In this document: in pieces, positions 19,068-27,620 of the stretch
Position numbering within the stretch: the first letter of the stretch is position 1
Layout: every line of letters starts with the position of its first letter
Made by a program: the position numbers and the translations under genes
NCBI GenBank assembly: GCA_023382655.1
Contig: JAHDWK010000009.1
Coordinates: 182,811-246,810 of the forward strand
Source: Anaerolineae bacterium
GTDB lineage: Bacteria > Chloroflexota > Anaerolineae > Promineifilales > Promineifilaceae
Direction: 5' to 3'
Length of the DNA stretch: 64,000 nt
Notes under the pieces: generated by a model
The model's input: the letters and a program-made list of their open reading frames with translations, nothing else
What the model was told of the DNA's origin: nothing
Databases searched by the model: none

Positions 19068-19095
19068 TTGACAAAACCCCTCCACCACTTATAAT
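19068..19095 (+). promoter_or_regulatory. Consensus sigma-70 promoter for the DoxX-like/SufR-like pair
   Basis: TTGACA at 19068-19073 and TATAAT at 19090-19095 are both perfect consensus hexamers, 16 bp apart. Transcription would start near 19102, about 37 nt before the ATG at 19139. GAGAGG at 19125-19130 serves as ribosome binding site. Such a strong promoter usually needs a repressor; the winged-helix gene downstream is the obvious candidate. Confidence 0.85.
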
Positions 19096-19138
19096 GCAAG
19101 TTGTATTTGTAAAATATTTCGATTGAGAGGTAGTTCTC

Positions 19139-19537
19139 ATGGCAACAAATTTATCTGCCCGTGACAAGTCTTTCAATGACCCCGTTTATCAGGCTTACCA
19201 AATTTTGCATATTGGTTTTACGGTCGCTCCCATTCTCTTTGGTTTAGACAAATTTCTGAATTTGATGGTGGACTGGTCCCAGTATCTGGCGCCTTTCGTC
19301 GCTAACATCATTCCCCCTGCAACCTTTATGCTTATTGTGGGTATTGTGGAAATCATTGCCGGTTTGTTGGTCTTTTTCAGGCCGCGCATTGGCGCTTACG
19401 TGGTCGCCGCCTGGTTGTTGGCCATCATCCTCAATTTGCTGCTGCTCCCCGGTTTCTTCGATGTAGCCCTGCGCGATTTTGGTCTCTTTCTGGGAGCGTT
19501 AGCCCTGGCCCGGTTGAGCGAGGCCTTTGCCGGCTAA
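19139..19537 (+). CDS. DoxX-like small membrane protein
   Basis: 132 residues with four predicted membrane helices (about 22-40, 55-75, 78-98, 105-128), of the size and pattern of DoxX/DUF417-like proteins: QILHIGFTVAPILFGLDKF at the start of helix 1, PRIGAYVVAAWLLAIILN in helix 3. Members of this superfamily are linked to redox and quinone chemistry, but a function cannot be read from sequence alone. It is transcribed from the consensus promoter just upstream and is followed after 15 nt by the regulator gene, so the two form an operon. Confidence 0.8.
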   Translation: MATNLSARDKSFNDPVYQAYQILHIGFTVAPILFGLDKFLNLMVDWSQYLAPFVANIIPPATFMLIVGIVEIIAGLLVFFRPRIGAYVVAAWLLAIILNLLLLPGFFDVALRDFGLFLGALALARLSEAFAG

Positions 19538-19552
19538 CGCGACTCACCTATA

Positions 19553-20269
19553 ATGGCCAGTATGACAAGCAATGTAGAAAACATTTCGGATGTGCAGCAA
19601 CAAATCCTGGCTTTTATCAAACAACAAGGGGAAACGACCAATGCCGCTATCGCTGAAGATCTGAACGTTTCTTATGAAGCGGTGCGGCAGCAGCTGCGCC
19701 AACTGGAAGCAGCCCAACTGGTAGTTTCAGCCAAGAAACGGCCGGAAGGTCAACGTGTTGGCCGGCCGACCCGCGTTTATACGCTCAGCAAGGCCGGGGA
19801 TCATCTCTTCCCCAAAGCATATGATGAACTGGCGGTGGAGCTGATTGACACGCTGGCTGCGGCGCTAGGCCCCGGAGCGTTGCGGCAGGTTTTGGCTTCG
19901 TTGGCCGATGAGAATGTGCGCCAATGGGCGCCTCATGTGCAAGACAAATCGCTTCCGGAGCGCTTGGAAGCGCTCAAGGGCATTTACCTGGAAGATGATC
20001 CTTACATGGCAGTAGACCAGGACCAAGCCAGTGGTGAGCTACGTCTGGTAGAGCGGAACTGTCCTTACCTGAATGTGGCATTCCGCCGGCCGGCGCTGTG
20101 CAGCGTAACGATTTCAACGTTGAGCCGCCTGCTGGGGTATGTGGTCACCCGTGAAAAGCGATTCCAGGATGGCGACGGCCGTTGCGTCTTCCGCGTTCAT
20201 CTGGACCGACCGATCAATGCCGATGCTTTCCGCTTCGCCTTTGAGTCAGAAATGAACCACAGCAGCTAA
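19553..20269 (+). CDS. SufR-like winged-helix Fe-S regulator
   Basis: 238 residues. The N-terminal winged helix (about 12-80) includes TNAAIAEDLNVSYEAVRQQLRQLEAA and a wing with GRPTRVYTLS. The C-terminal part has Cys170-x12-Cys183 and Cys211. The SufR family uses C-x12-C-x13-C-x14-C to hold a 4Fe-4S cluster; here the first two and the last Cys fit that spacing while the third is missing, so a cluster with another ligand is plausible. The start is either ATG 19553 or 19562; no strong ribosome binding site distinguishes them, and translational coupling to the membrane protein is likely. It may sense oxidative or iron stress and repress its own strong promoter. That role is inference. Confidence 0.8.
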   Translation: MASMTSNVENISDVQQQILAFIKQQGETTNAAIAEDLNVSYEAVRQQLRQLEAAQLVVSAKKRPEGQRVGRPTRVYTLSKAGDHLFPKAYDELAVELIDTLAAALGPGALRQVLASLADENVRQWAPHVQDKSLPERLEALKGIYLEDDPYMAVDQDQASGELRLVERNCPYLNVAFRRPALCSVTISTLSRLLGYVVTREKRFQDGDGRCVFRVHLDRPINADAFRFAFESEMNHSS

Positions 20270-20437
20270 CTTAACTCCACTTGAGGCTACAGGAACGAAT
20301 AACACAACAAATCGTCCGGCAGATCGAAGCGATACTGTAATTTACGGCCGTGCCGACGTGATGGAAGTATCTCTACATTAACGTCTCCCCTTTCGCCATA
20401 CTCATAGAGGTCCTTTATGTATGTGAGTTCTATTTAC

Positions 20438-20520
20438 AGGACTTTCGCTTGCTGTCGCCGGTCTCCAGACCGAGCAACTCAGGCACGGTCGGAAACCGGC
20501 CTGAGCGGAGCGAAAGTCCT
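20438..20520. repeat. 83-bp structured inverted repeat
   Basis: Perfect 12-bp outer arms, AGGACTTTCGCT (20438-20449) and AGCGAAAGTCCT (20509-20520), enclose smaller GC-rich palindromes (GGTCTCCAGACC and GGTCGGAAACCGGCC). It sits just upstream of the cytochrome gene, 14 nt before its ribosome binding site GAAAGGAG (20534-20541). It could be a leader structure, a terminator for the regulator operon, or a small dispersed element. The remainder of 20270-20437 shows nothing but one ACGGCCGT near 20344. Confidence 0.6.
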
Positions 20521-20548
20521 AATTTAATGAGATAGAAAGGAGATAAAA

Positions 20549-21922
20549 ATGCGGCAAAATATTAAAGTTCACCACTGGTATCTTTACGTTGGTTTGATAG
20601 GTCTGGCAGTCTTGCTGGTCGGGCTTGGGGCAAGAGTGGCCGCATCCCAAACAGCTTCCTGCAATAAACTGAATAAACTTCCCTCTTACTTTGATAAAAT
20701 CATCTGCCAACATGCCATTAGTTCTATAGACAACGGCCGGCAAATCTTCCGCTACGACACATTCGGTGATGAAGCCTTTTGGGGGGGCGCACTGGGCTTA
20801 CACGAGACCATTCAAGGCGAGCAGTTTGGCGGTATTGGCCCTGGTCTGTCGCCACAAGCAGCGCTGGAGTTGGGTCTTAAGGTAGACGTTGCTGCCCTGC
20901 CACGGCCACTGATTAAGCAGTTGCGCAATGGGCAGGTTGATCTCACTGATCCGGCTGTTACTCTCGCCTTACTCCAGCTTGATGCTGTCGTCGGCGTTAC
21001 CGGCTTTTTTGACGACAACGAGGAGGACAGCTTAGACGCTATTGGTATCCACTGTGCTTTTTGCCACTCTACCGTAGATGACTCGCTGTTGCCGGGCATC
21101 GGCCATCGCCTGGACGGCTGGCCCAACCGGGACCTGAATGTAGGCGCCATCATTGCCTTTGCTCCCAACCTGCAGCCGTTGGCAGACCTGCTGGGGGTAG
21201 ATGTGGATACAGTGGAACAGGTGCTACTCTCCTGGGGACCAGGCAAATTTGACGCCGAACTCTTCCTGGATGGCAAAGCATTCCGGCCTGATGGCGGACC
21301 TGCGGCCACCCTGATTCCGCCTGCTTTTGGGCTGGCCGGCGTTAACCTCCATACCTGGACGGGTTGGGGTTCAGTAACCCACTGGAACGCCTTTGTAGCT
21401 AATCTGGAAATGCACGGCCAGGGCACATTCTATGATCCGCGCTTAGATGATGCCGAAAAGTTTCCTATTGCTGCTGCTAACAACTTCGGCCATATCCACA
21501 GCGATCCCGACCTCATCACCTCTAAATTGGCAGACCTGCACCTTTATCAGCTGGCTATCCCGGCGCCGAAGCCGCCGGCCGGTAGTTTCGATGAAGAAGC
21601 TGCTGCCCGTGGCGAAGTACTCTTTACGGGTAAGGCAAACTGCGCCAGTTGCCATGTACCTCCGATCTTTACAGAACCAGGCTGGAATATGCATACGCCA
21701 GAAGAGATTGGCATTGACGACTTTCAGGCTAACCGCTCGCCGGACGAGCGTTATCGTACAGCACCCCTTAAGGGCCTATGGGCCCATACGCAGGGTGGAT
21801 TCTACCATGACGGCCGTTTTGCTACGTTGCAAGATGTTATCAATCACTACAATACTTTCTTTGGCTTAGGGTTGACACAGGAAGAGATCAACGACCTGGT
21901 TGAGTACCTGAAGTCGCTCTAA
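20549..21922 (+). CDS. Membrane-anchored diheme cytochrome c
   Basis: 457 residues with one N-terminal membrane helix (about 10-32) and the rest outside the membrane. Two heme c sites are visible: CAFCH (Cys169, Cys172, His173) and CASCH (Cys365, Cys368, His369). The second lies in a typical class I-like C-terminal domain ending with FYHDGRFATLQDVINHYN and a helix DLVEYLKSL, as in the diheme peroxidase/MauG-like superfamily. A peroxidase or electron-transfer role is possible; no catalytic residue beyond the hemes can be assigned. The ribosome binding site GAAAGGAG fixes the ATG at 20549. The long insert between the hemes (about 180-340) is Trp/Gly-rich (HTWTGWGSVTHWN). Confidence 0.85.
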   Translation: MRQNIKVHHWYLYVGLIGLAVLLVGLGARVAASQTASCNKLNKLPSYFDKIICQHAISSIDNGRQIFRYDTFGDEAFWGGALGLHETIQGEQFGGIGPGLSPQAALELGLKVDVAALPRPLIKQLRNGQVDLTDPAVTLALLQLDAVVGVTGFFDDNEEDSLDAIGIHCAFCHSTVDDSLLPGIGHRLDGWPNRDLNVGAIIAFAPNLQPLADLLGVDVDTVEQVLLSWGPGKFDAELFLDGKAFRPDGGPAATLIPPAFGLAGVNLHTWTGWGSVTHWNAFVANLEMHGQGTFYDPRLDDAEKFPIAAANNFGHIHSDPDLITSKLADLHLYQLAIPAPKPPAGSFDEEAAARGEVLFTGKANCASCHVPPIFTEPGWNMHTPEEIGIDDFQANRSPDERYRTAPLKGLWAHTQGGFYHDGRFATLQDVINHYNTFFGLGLTQEEINDLVEYLKSL

Positions 21923-21979
21923 GGTGCTGCAAGTCTGATACAACATCTTCGGCAAACTTGGGCTAAACGGCCCCCTGCT

Positions 21980-22090
21980 GTGGCTCGGTCTTTCTCTTTG
22001 TGTGATAGTGGGGTTGAACACGGCCGTACACCCCCTCACCTGTTTACCGCATTATGTAAGGGATATGGCCGTACCCTTGCCAAAAGGCAC
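21980..22090. repeat. Single degenerate unit of the octamer repeat family
   Basis: GTGTGATAGTGGGGTTGAACACGGCCGTACACCCCCTCACC, TTTACCGCATTATGTAAGGGATATGGCCGTACC follows the 92-bp unit text of 17280-17750 closely, with the second octamer damaged (ATGGCCGT). It lies between the cytochrome gene and the tRNA-like fragment. The unit thus occurs at three places within 5 kb. Confidence 0.65.
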
Positions 22091-22093
22091 ACC

Positions 22094-22176
22094 AGGGTAG
22101 GAAAGGTCGTCGGTTTGAATCCGGTCACCCCGACAAGAAAAGGAAACGGCCGTTACTTGTAAGAGTAACGGCCGTT
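22094..22176 (+). repeat. tRNA-Pro-like 3' fragment with terminator, copy 2
   Basis: 83 bp matching 3204-3286 with four mismatches. The tRNA-like part (T arm with loop TTTGAAT, then CACCCCGAC) again lacks a 5' half. Here the hairpin AAACGGCCGTTACT / AGTAACGGCCGTTT is followed by TTTTTGTTG, so it is a complete intrinsic terminator. This looks like the original form, a tRNA 3' end and its terminator, of which copy 1 is a recombined derivative. Confidence 0.7.
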
Positions 22177-22296
22177 TTTGTTGTTTACCGTTCACTCTTT
22201 GCCACCACCTTGATGCCCCAAAGTCAGCCGCCGGTTGGCCCTGTTCAGCTAAATTACATCTGGTTTTGCGCTACAATAGAGAGCAGATTTTAGAGC

Positions 22297-22336
22297 CACC
22301 ACTTTCAGGAATGAACACAAATTCGGGAAAGTGGTG
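22297..22336. promoter_or_regulatory. Inverted repeat in the gpmI leader
   Basis: CACCACTTTC (22297-22306) pairs perfectly with GAAAGTGGTG (22327-22336) across 20 nt. It lies between a possible -10 (TACAAT, about 22272) and the ribosome binding site (AAGGAG, about 22355) of gpmI, so it could be a leader hairpin or an operator. The rest of 22177-22296 shows no feature I can support. Confidence 0.45.
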
Positions 22337-22370
22337 TCATTCGTGGCTGTTTACGAAGGAGTGAAGTGAA

Positions 22371-23900
22371 ATGAGTGGTAAACCGGTAGCTTTGATTATT
22401 TTAGACGGGTGGGGAATCCGCGAACGAGAACATGGCAATGCGGTAGTGCAGGCCAACACCCCCAATTTTGCTCGCTGGCTGCGCCATTATGAACGGGCGG
22501 TATTAGACGCTTCGGGCGAAGCGGTGGGGCTGCCCGATGGACAGATGGGTAATTCGGAAGTGGGGCACCTCAACCTGGGCGCGGGGCGCATTGTGTACCA
22601 GGATTTTACGCGCATCAATCTGGCCATTCGTAATGGCACATTTTTTGAAATTCCCACCCTGGTGCAGGCCATTGAACAGGTAAAAGCCAGAGGCGGCAAG
22701 TTGCACCTCATCGGTTTGTTAGGCGAAGGTGGCGTCCACAGCCACAGCCGCCACCTGTTTGCCCTCATTGAACGGGCGAATAAAGCCGGGGTGGAACCGA
22801 TTATCCATCTGATTACCGACGGCCGTGATACCCCCCCTAACAGTGCCCTCGAATTTGCCGCCAAACTGGACGCTTTTCTGGTCAGCCATCCGGGTATGGT
22901 CGCCTCCATTTGTGGCCGTTACTACACCATGGACCGGGACAAACGATGGCCGCGTATCCAGAAGGGGTACGAGGTGATCGCCTGGCATCGGGGGGAAGAG
23001 GGGGCTACGGCCGTGTCCGCCCAGGCGGCCCTGCAAGCCTCCTACGCTAACGGCGTCACCGACGAATTTGTCCTGCCCGTAGCCATTGACGTGGGTGACA
23101 AAAATGTGCGCGTCGAACCAGGTGACTGCCTCGTCTTCACCAACTTCCGCGCCGATCGGATGCGCCAGATCGTCACTTCGTTCCTCTTCCCGGAGTTTGA
23201 CGGCTTCCCCCATGCCTTTATTCCCGACCTGCACATCCTGACCATGACCGCCTACGAGCACACGTTTGACGTGGATGTGATCTTCCCCGAACAGGATCTC
23301 ACCAACCCGCTGGCCGAAGTGTTGAGCAAAGCGGGTCGCCAGCAGTTTCACGCGGCCGAGACGGAGAAGTATGCTCACGTCACCTACTTCTTTAACGGCG
23401 GCCGGGAGACAGCCTTCCCCGGTGAGGAACGCCACCTGGAATCATCGCCCAAAGTGTCCACCTATGACTTGCAGCCGGAGATGAGCGCCTATCCATTGGC
23501 TACGGCCGTACTCAACCGCCTCCAACACCACGACGACGACTTCATTCTGGTCAACTTTGCCAACCCGGACATGGTCGGGCACACGGGCGTGCTGGCGGCG
23601 GCCATCAAAGCGGTGGAAACGGTGGACGAGTGTGCCGGTAAACTGGTAGACGCCATTGTCGCCAAAGGTGGTGTCGCCCTGGTCACGGCCGATCATGGTA
23701 ACTGTGAAATTATGATCAACGAACAAACCGGCAGCCCGCACACCTACCACACTACCCAGCCCGTCGCCCTCTTCGCCATTGGCGCAGAAAACTATTGGCT
23801 GCGGCCACGCGGTATTCTGGCCGATGTGGCCCCCACCGTGTTGGCGCTGCTGGGCATTGCGCAGCCGGATGAGATGACAGGGCGGAGTTTGATTGAATAG
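22371..23900 (+). CDS. gpmI: 2,3-bisphosphoglycerate-independent phosphoglycerate mutase
   Basis: 509 residues, the normal length for this family. It interconverts 3- and 2-phosphoglycerate in glycolysis and gluconeogenesis using two metal ions. The alkaline-phosphatase-superfamily signature is complete: LDGWG with metal-binding Asp12, catalytic Ser62 in GQMGNSEVGHLNLGAGR, the ITDGRDTPPNS and CGRYYTMDRDKRW segments, and the C-terminal metal sites NPDMVGHTG and ADHGNCE. AAGGAG precedes the ATG. It is followed after 44 bp by a BTAD regulator in the same direction, with only a weak 7-bp hairpin between. It is the one clear housekeeping gene in the window. Confidence 0.97.
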   Translation: MSGKPVALIILDGWGIREREHGNAVVQANTPNFARWLRHYERAVLDASGEAVGLPDGQMGNSEVGHLNLGAGRIVYQDFTRINLAIRNGTFFEIPTLVQAIEQVKARGGKLHLIGLLGEGGVHSHSRHLFALIERANKAGVEPIIHLITDGRDTPPNSALEFAAKLDAFLVSHPGMVASICGRYYTMDRDKRWPRIQKGYEVIAWHRGEEGATAVSAQAALQASYANGVTDEFVLPVAIDVGDKNVRVEPGDCLVFTNFRADRMRQIVTSFLFPEFDGFPHAFIPDLHILTMTAYEHTFDVDVIFPEQDLTNPLAEVLSKAGRQQFHAAETEKYAHVTYFFNGGRETAFPGEERHLESSPKVSTYDLQPEMSAYPLATAVLNRLQHHDDDFILVNFANPDMVGHTGVLAAAIKAVETVDECAGKLVDAIVAKGGVALVTADHGNCEIMINEQTGSPHTYHTTQPVALFAIGAENYWLRPRGILADVAPTVLALLGIAQPDEMTGRSLIE

Positions 23901-23944
23901 CCAGGTGCGCCGCACTTCAAAAGTGCGCCGCCCCTTTCAGCTTC

Positions 23945-26900
23945 ATGCAACACATTTACCTCCTGGGTCACTTTCAGGCTGACCCGCCGCTGAACCTCTC
24001 TGGCCGCCATTCCCAACGACTGTTGGTCTATTTGTTGCTGCATCCGGGACGGGTGCACGGCCGTGACCATTTAGCCGCGCAGCTATGGCCCGATCTGCCG
24101 CCGGATCGGGGCCGCCGCGCCTTGTCAGACGCCCTGTATCGCCTGCGCCCGACCATGCCCGCCGGCTGGCTAGATAGCCAAAGTGATACCATCTCCCTCC
24201 TCCCGTCGTCAGACATATGGGTGGATGTTTGGCAGTTTGAACAATGGGCAGCCGCCAACAACCCGGCGGCAGCGGCTGACTTGTACCGGGGGGATTTGGC
24301 GCTGGAGATTGAAGACGAGTGGATTTGGGGACGGCGGGAACGTGTGCGCGAACAGATGACGGCCGTCCTCCTCTCTCTGGCCGAAACGGCCGAAAACCAT
24401 CAGCAATACGAAGCGGCTGCCGGTTATTACGGCCGTCTGGCTGCCCTGGACGACATGAACGAGGCTGCCCAACGTGGCCTGATGCGCTCCCTGGCCGGGC
24501 AGGGTCGCCTGGATGACGCCCTGGCCGTTTACCAGACCTTTCAACAACTACTGGCCACAGAATTAAATGTAGCCCCGGCTGCCATTACCCAACAACTCGC
24601 CCGCCAGTTACAGGCCGAATGGGAATTACAGCAGCAAACGGCCGTCGGTTTCACCACCACCCCCTTTGTGGGCCGGACGATGGAACGCACCCAACTATTG
24701 GCCCGGCTGGACGAGGCGCGGGCCGGGCGCGGCGGCCTGATTGTCCTGTTAGGTGAAGCTGGTATAGGCAAAAGCCGTCTGCTGGAATCCCTGGCGCAGT
24801 CGGCCGACTGGCGTGGCTGGCAGGTGGGATGGGGGCGTGGTGAACAATTTGTCTTGCCCTCACCCTATGCCCCGTTGGCCGAGGCGCTCACGGCCGTATT
24901 GCCCCGCCCCCGTCTGCAACAATTAGCGCGCCTGCTGCCCCCCTGGCCGCTCACCCTGGCGGCGCAGGTGGCGCCCACCATTGGCCGGGAATTGCCACTA
25001 CCCCCCTTGCCCGAATCCACCCGCCCGGAACAACAACTGCCCGTCGCCCTGCGCCTGCTGCTGGACGGCCTGCAACAAATCGCCCCCCATTTGCTCATTT
25101 TGGACGACGTGCAGTGGGCGGATACGGCCGTCTGGCCCCTGCTCACCCACCTGCAACCGGCATTGGTCGAGATGTCCGTGTTATTGGTGGTGAGCGGTCG
25201 CCTGGGCGAATGGCGCCAGCAGACCACTGCCTGGGAATCGCTGAACACGTGGGAACACAATGGGGCCACGGTTTTGCGACTGGCCGGTTTAGAGCCACAA
25301 GCGCTGGCGGAAATGGCCCGCGCCTTAGGCCAGGGGCCATTGAGTACGGCCGCGCTGGCCCGGCTGCACCAGGCCAGCGGTGGCAACCCGCTGCTGGCAC
25401 AAAACTTGTTAGAACTGGATGATCCGGCAGCCCAACCAGAGCTGTTAGCGCTGCAACGGCGGCGATTAGCCCAGCTATCGGATGCCAGCCTGTTGGTATT
25501 ACAGGCGGCGGCTGTTTTAGGGCTGCATTTTGACTATGACTTGTGGGAAGAGGTGATCAGCGGTGTCCCCACCGCCGAACTGCCCACGCTGGCCGGGGAG
25601 TTAGAAGAACACCGCCTGCTCATCCTGGAAGCGGATGGTTACCGCTTTAACCATGATACCCTGCGTGCGTGTGTATATCTGGAAACACCCGCGGAACGGC
25701 GGCAATGGCTGCACGGCCGTGCGGTTACTGCCTATGCCCGGCGGCGGCCTGAAGCTACTCTTTCCTTGCTCTACCACGCCCAGGAAGCGGGTGATGACAC
25801 GGCCGTAGCCCGCTATGCTCTGTTAGCCGGTGAGCAGAGCCTCAAGCGGTTTGCCAACCAGGTTGCCCGCCAACACTTTACGCAGGCGTTGGCCGCGCTA
25901 CCGCCCCAGGACTGGCCGAATCGTTATGCCGCCTTGTTGGGACGGGTACGCGCTATCGGCTCGATGGGCGACCGGGACGCCCAGGCTGCCGACTTAGCCC
26001 TGCTACACACCCTGGCCGAACAATCGGGCGATCCGCAGCAACTGGCACACGCGCTTGCCTTGCAGGCCAAATTCCACTGGCAAGTATCTGACTTTGCCCA
26101 GGCGCGCCAGACAATAGAGGCCGGGTTGCAGCTATCGCCGGAACTGGATGCCCAGGTTATCCTGCTAGAAACGCTGGGCCAGGTGGAACGCGACCAGGGC
26201 AATTACCAGGCCGCCCGTGACAACTTCGCGCAGGCCGGGCAGTTGTACCAGCAATTGGGCAACACGGCTGGCGTCGCCAACAACTATGTCATGGCCGGCA
26301 TTGTGGCGCAGCGGCTCAACGATTTTCCCCAGGCCATTACCCTGTTTCACCAGGCGTTGGCCACCAGCCGCGAGCTGGGCAGTCGCTCTCTGGAGGCGCT
26401 GGCGTTGGGCAATCTGGTAACAGTCCATTGGGGCCTGGGCGATTATCACCAGGCGATTGCCTATGGGCAGCAGGCATTGGCGTTGAACCGGGAAGTGGGC
26501 GAGTTGTGGGCGCAGGCCAGCAGTCTGGGCAATCTGGGCGCTCTGCTGGCAATGACCGGCGATTTCCCGGCGGCCATAGAGCATATGCACCAGGCGTTGG
26601 CGGTGCTGCGCATCACCCGTGACCGGCAATCGCTGGCGATCGCGTCCAGCAACCTGGCAAACCTTTACCTGGACACGGGCCAGACAGAGCGGGCCATTCC
26701 GCTGTTCACGGAGGCGTTGGCTTTGAACCGGCAAATGGGGCGCCGGCGGAGCGAAGGGTACGCGTTGCACGGCCGTGGTGTCACTTATTTTCAGGCAGGG
26801 CGTTATGACGAAGCGGTGGCGGATTTGACGACGGCCGTGCAGATTCGCGAAGAGTTGGGTGAAGAGAGTAACCTCTGTTTTACCCAGGCTGACCTGGCGT

Positions 26901-27487
26901 TGGCATTACTGGCGCCAGGTCAGGTGGCGGCAGCACACAACCAGGCACAGACCGCACTCTCTTTGCTCTCGTCCAAGACGACGCCGGAGGCACGGCAGCA
27001 GGTGCATTTTGCCGCGTACCGCACATTTCTGGCGCAAGAGCAAGTAGCCCTGGCCCTGCCCCAACTGGCGCTGGCGGAAAAGGTGTTGTGGGAAACGGCC
27101 CATACGCTGCCTGAAGCGCAACGGCCGTCGTTTCTGGAATTGAACCCGCGCAATCAGATAGTGTTAACGGCCGTGCGTCAGCATACCCGCCGCCAACAAA
27201 CGCAACTTGTGAAAGCCGACACCCCCTCCGGTCGCCGCCTGACTGACACCGATTACTTTCCCGTTAACTGGACGCTCTACACCGTCGCCGACGAATTAGT
27301 AACCCCGCCCGCTGCCCGCCGCCAGCACGTCATCCAACGCCTGCTGCGCGAAGCCGCCGCCCAGGGTGCAGCCCCCACCGATGATGACCTGGCCCAGGCT
27401 TTGCAAACCAGCCGCCGTACCATTTTGCGCGACCGGCAAGCGTTAGCTGCCGCTGGTATTTTGTTGCCTACGCGGGGACGGAGTTGA
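23945..27487 (+). CDS. BTAD/AAA ATPase/TPR regulator with C-terminal HTH
   Basis: 1180 residues. The N-terminal winged helix and BTAD (about 1-225; LYRGDLALE, ending near TELNVAPAA) precede an AAA_16 ATPase with Walker A GEAGIGKS at 270-277 and Walker B LLILDDVQWAD near 380-390. About ten TPR units run from 650 to 1010 (QAIAYGQQALALNREVG, ARDNFAQAGQLYQQLGN). The last 50 residues look like another helix-turn-helix (LAQALQTSRRTILRDRQALAAAGI), which is unusual for this type. There is no clear ribosome binding site at 23945, so the true start could be nearby. ACGGCCGT is frequent across the whole gene. It converges on the cadherin-repeat gene, with a hairpin between them. Confidence 0.88.
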   Translation: MQHIYLLGHFQADPPLNLSGRHSQRLLVYLLLHPGRVHGRDHLAAQLWPDLPPDRGRRALSDALYRLRPTMPAGWLDSQSDTISLLPSSDIWVDVWQFEQWAAANNPAAAADLYRGDLALEIEDEWIWGRRERVREQMTAVLLSLAETAENHQQYEAAAGYYGRLAALDDMNEAAQRGLMRSLAGQGRLDDALAVYQTFQQLLATELNVAPAAITQQLARQLQAEWELQQQTAVGFTTTPFVGRTMERTQLLARLDEARAGRGGLIVLLGEAGIGKSRLLESLAQSADWRGWQVGWGRGEQFVLPSPYAPLAEALTAVLPRPRLQQLARLLPPWPLTLAAQVAPTIGRELPLPPLPESTRPEQQLPVALRLLLDGLQQIAPHLLILDDVQWADTAVWPLLTHLQPALVEMSVLLVVSGRLGEWRQQTTAWESLNTWEHNGATVLRLAGLEPQALAEMARALGQGPLSTAALARLHQASGGNPLLAQNLLELDDPAAQPELLALQRRRLAQLSDASLLVLQAAAVLGLHFDYDLWEEVISGVPTAELPTLAGELEEHRLLILEADGYRFNHDTLRACVYLETPAERRQWLHGRAVTAYARRRPEATLSLLYHAQEAGDDTAVARYALLAGEQSLKRFANQVARQHFTQALAALPPQDWPNRYAALLGRVRAIGSMGDRDAQAADLALLHTLAEQSGDPQQLAHALALQAKFHWQVSDFAQARQTIEAGLQLSPELDAQVILLETLGQVERDQGNYQAARDNFAQAGQLYQQLGNTAGVANNYVMAGIVAQRLNDFPQAITLFHQALATSRELGSRSLEALALGNLVTVHWGLGDYHQAIAYGQQALALNREVGELWAQASSLGNLGALLAMTGDFPAAIEHMHQALAVLRITRDRQSLAIASSNLANLYLDTGQTERAIPLFTEALALNRQMGRRRSEGYALHGRGVTYFQAGRYDEAVADLTTAVQIREELGEESNLCFTQADLALALLAPGQVAAAHNQAQTALSLLSSKTTPEARQQVHFAAYRTFLAQEQVALALPQLALAEKVLWETAHTLPEAQRPSFLELNPRNQIVLTAVRQHTRRQQTQLVKADTPSGRRLTDTDYFPVNWTLYTVADELVTPPAARRQHVIQRLLREAAAQGAAPTDDDLAQALQTSRRTILRDRQALAAAGILLPTRGRS

Positions 27488-27546
27488 GTAGTCGCTTTTG
27501 CCTACCGCCAGCGTTCGCGCCATACAGCAAAGCCCAAGCACGATAT

Positions 27547-27580
27547 AGACCTGACAGGTTTCAGAAAACCTGTCAGGTCT
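27547..27580. terminator. 15-bp-stem hairpin between convergent genes
   Basis: AGACCTGACAGGTTT (27547-27561) pairs perfectly with its complement at 27566-27580 across a 4-nt loop (CAGA). It belongs to the hairpin family found at 53.4-62.1 kb. Between two convergent genes a bidirectional terminator role is natural, though there is no long T-tract. Confidence 0.7.
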
Positions 27581-27620
27581 GCCGCACTAAAGTTTGTACG
27601 AACTCTATTTGAGTTCTCCA

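Noticed and set aside
18994..19176. Minus-strand 60-codon frame over the DoxX promoter
   Set aside because: Overlaps a perfect promoter and the start of a real gene; no ribosome binding site or domain.
22060..22134. Complete tRNA ending at CACCCCGAC
   Set aside because: No 5' acceptor strand (CGGGGTG-like), D arm or anticodon arm upstream; only the 3' third is tRNA-like.
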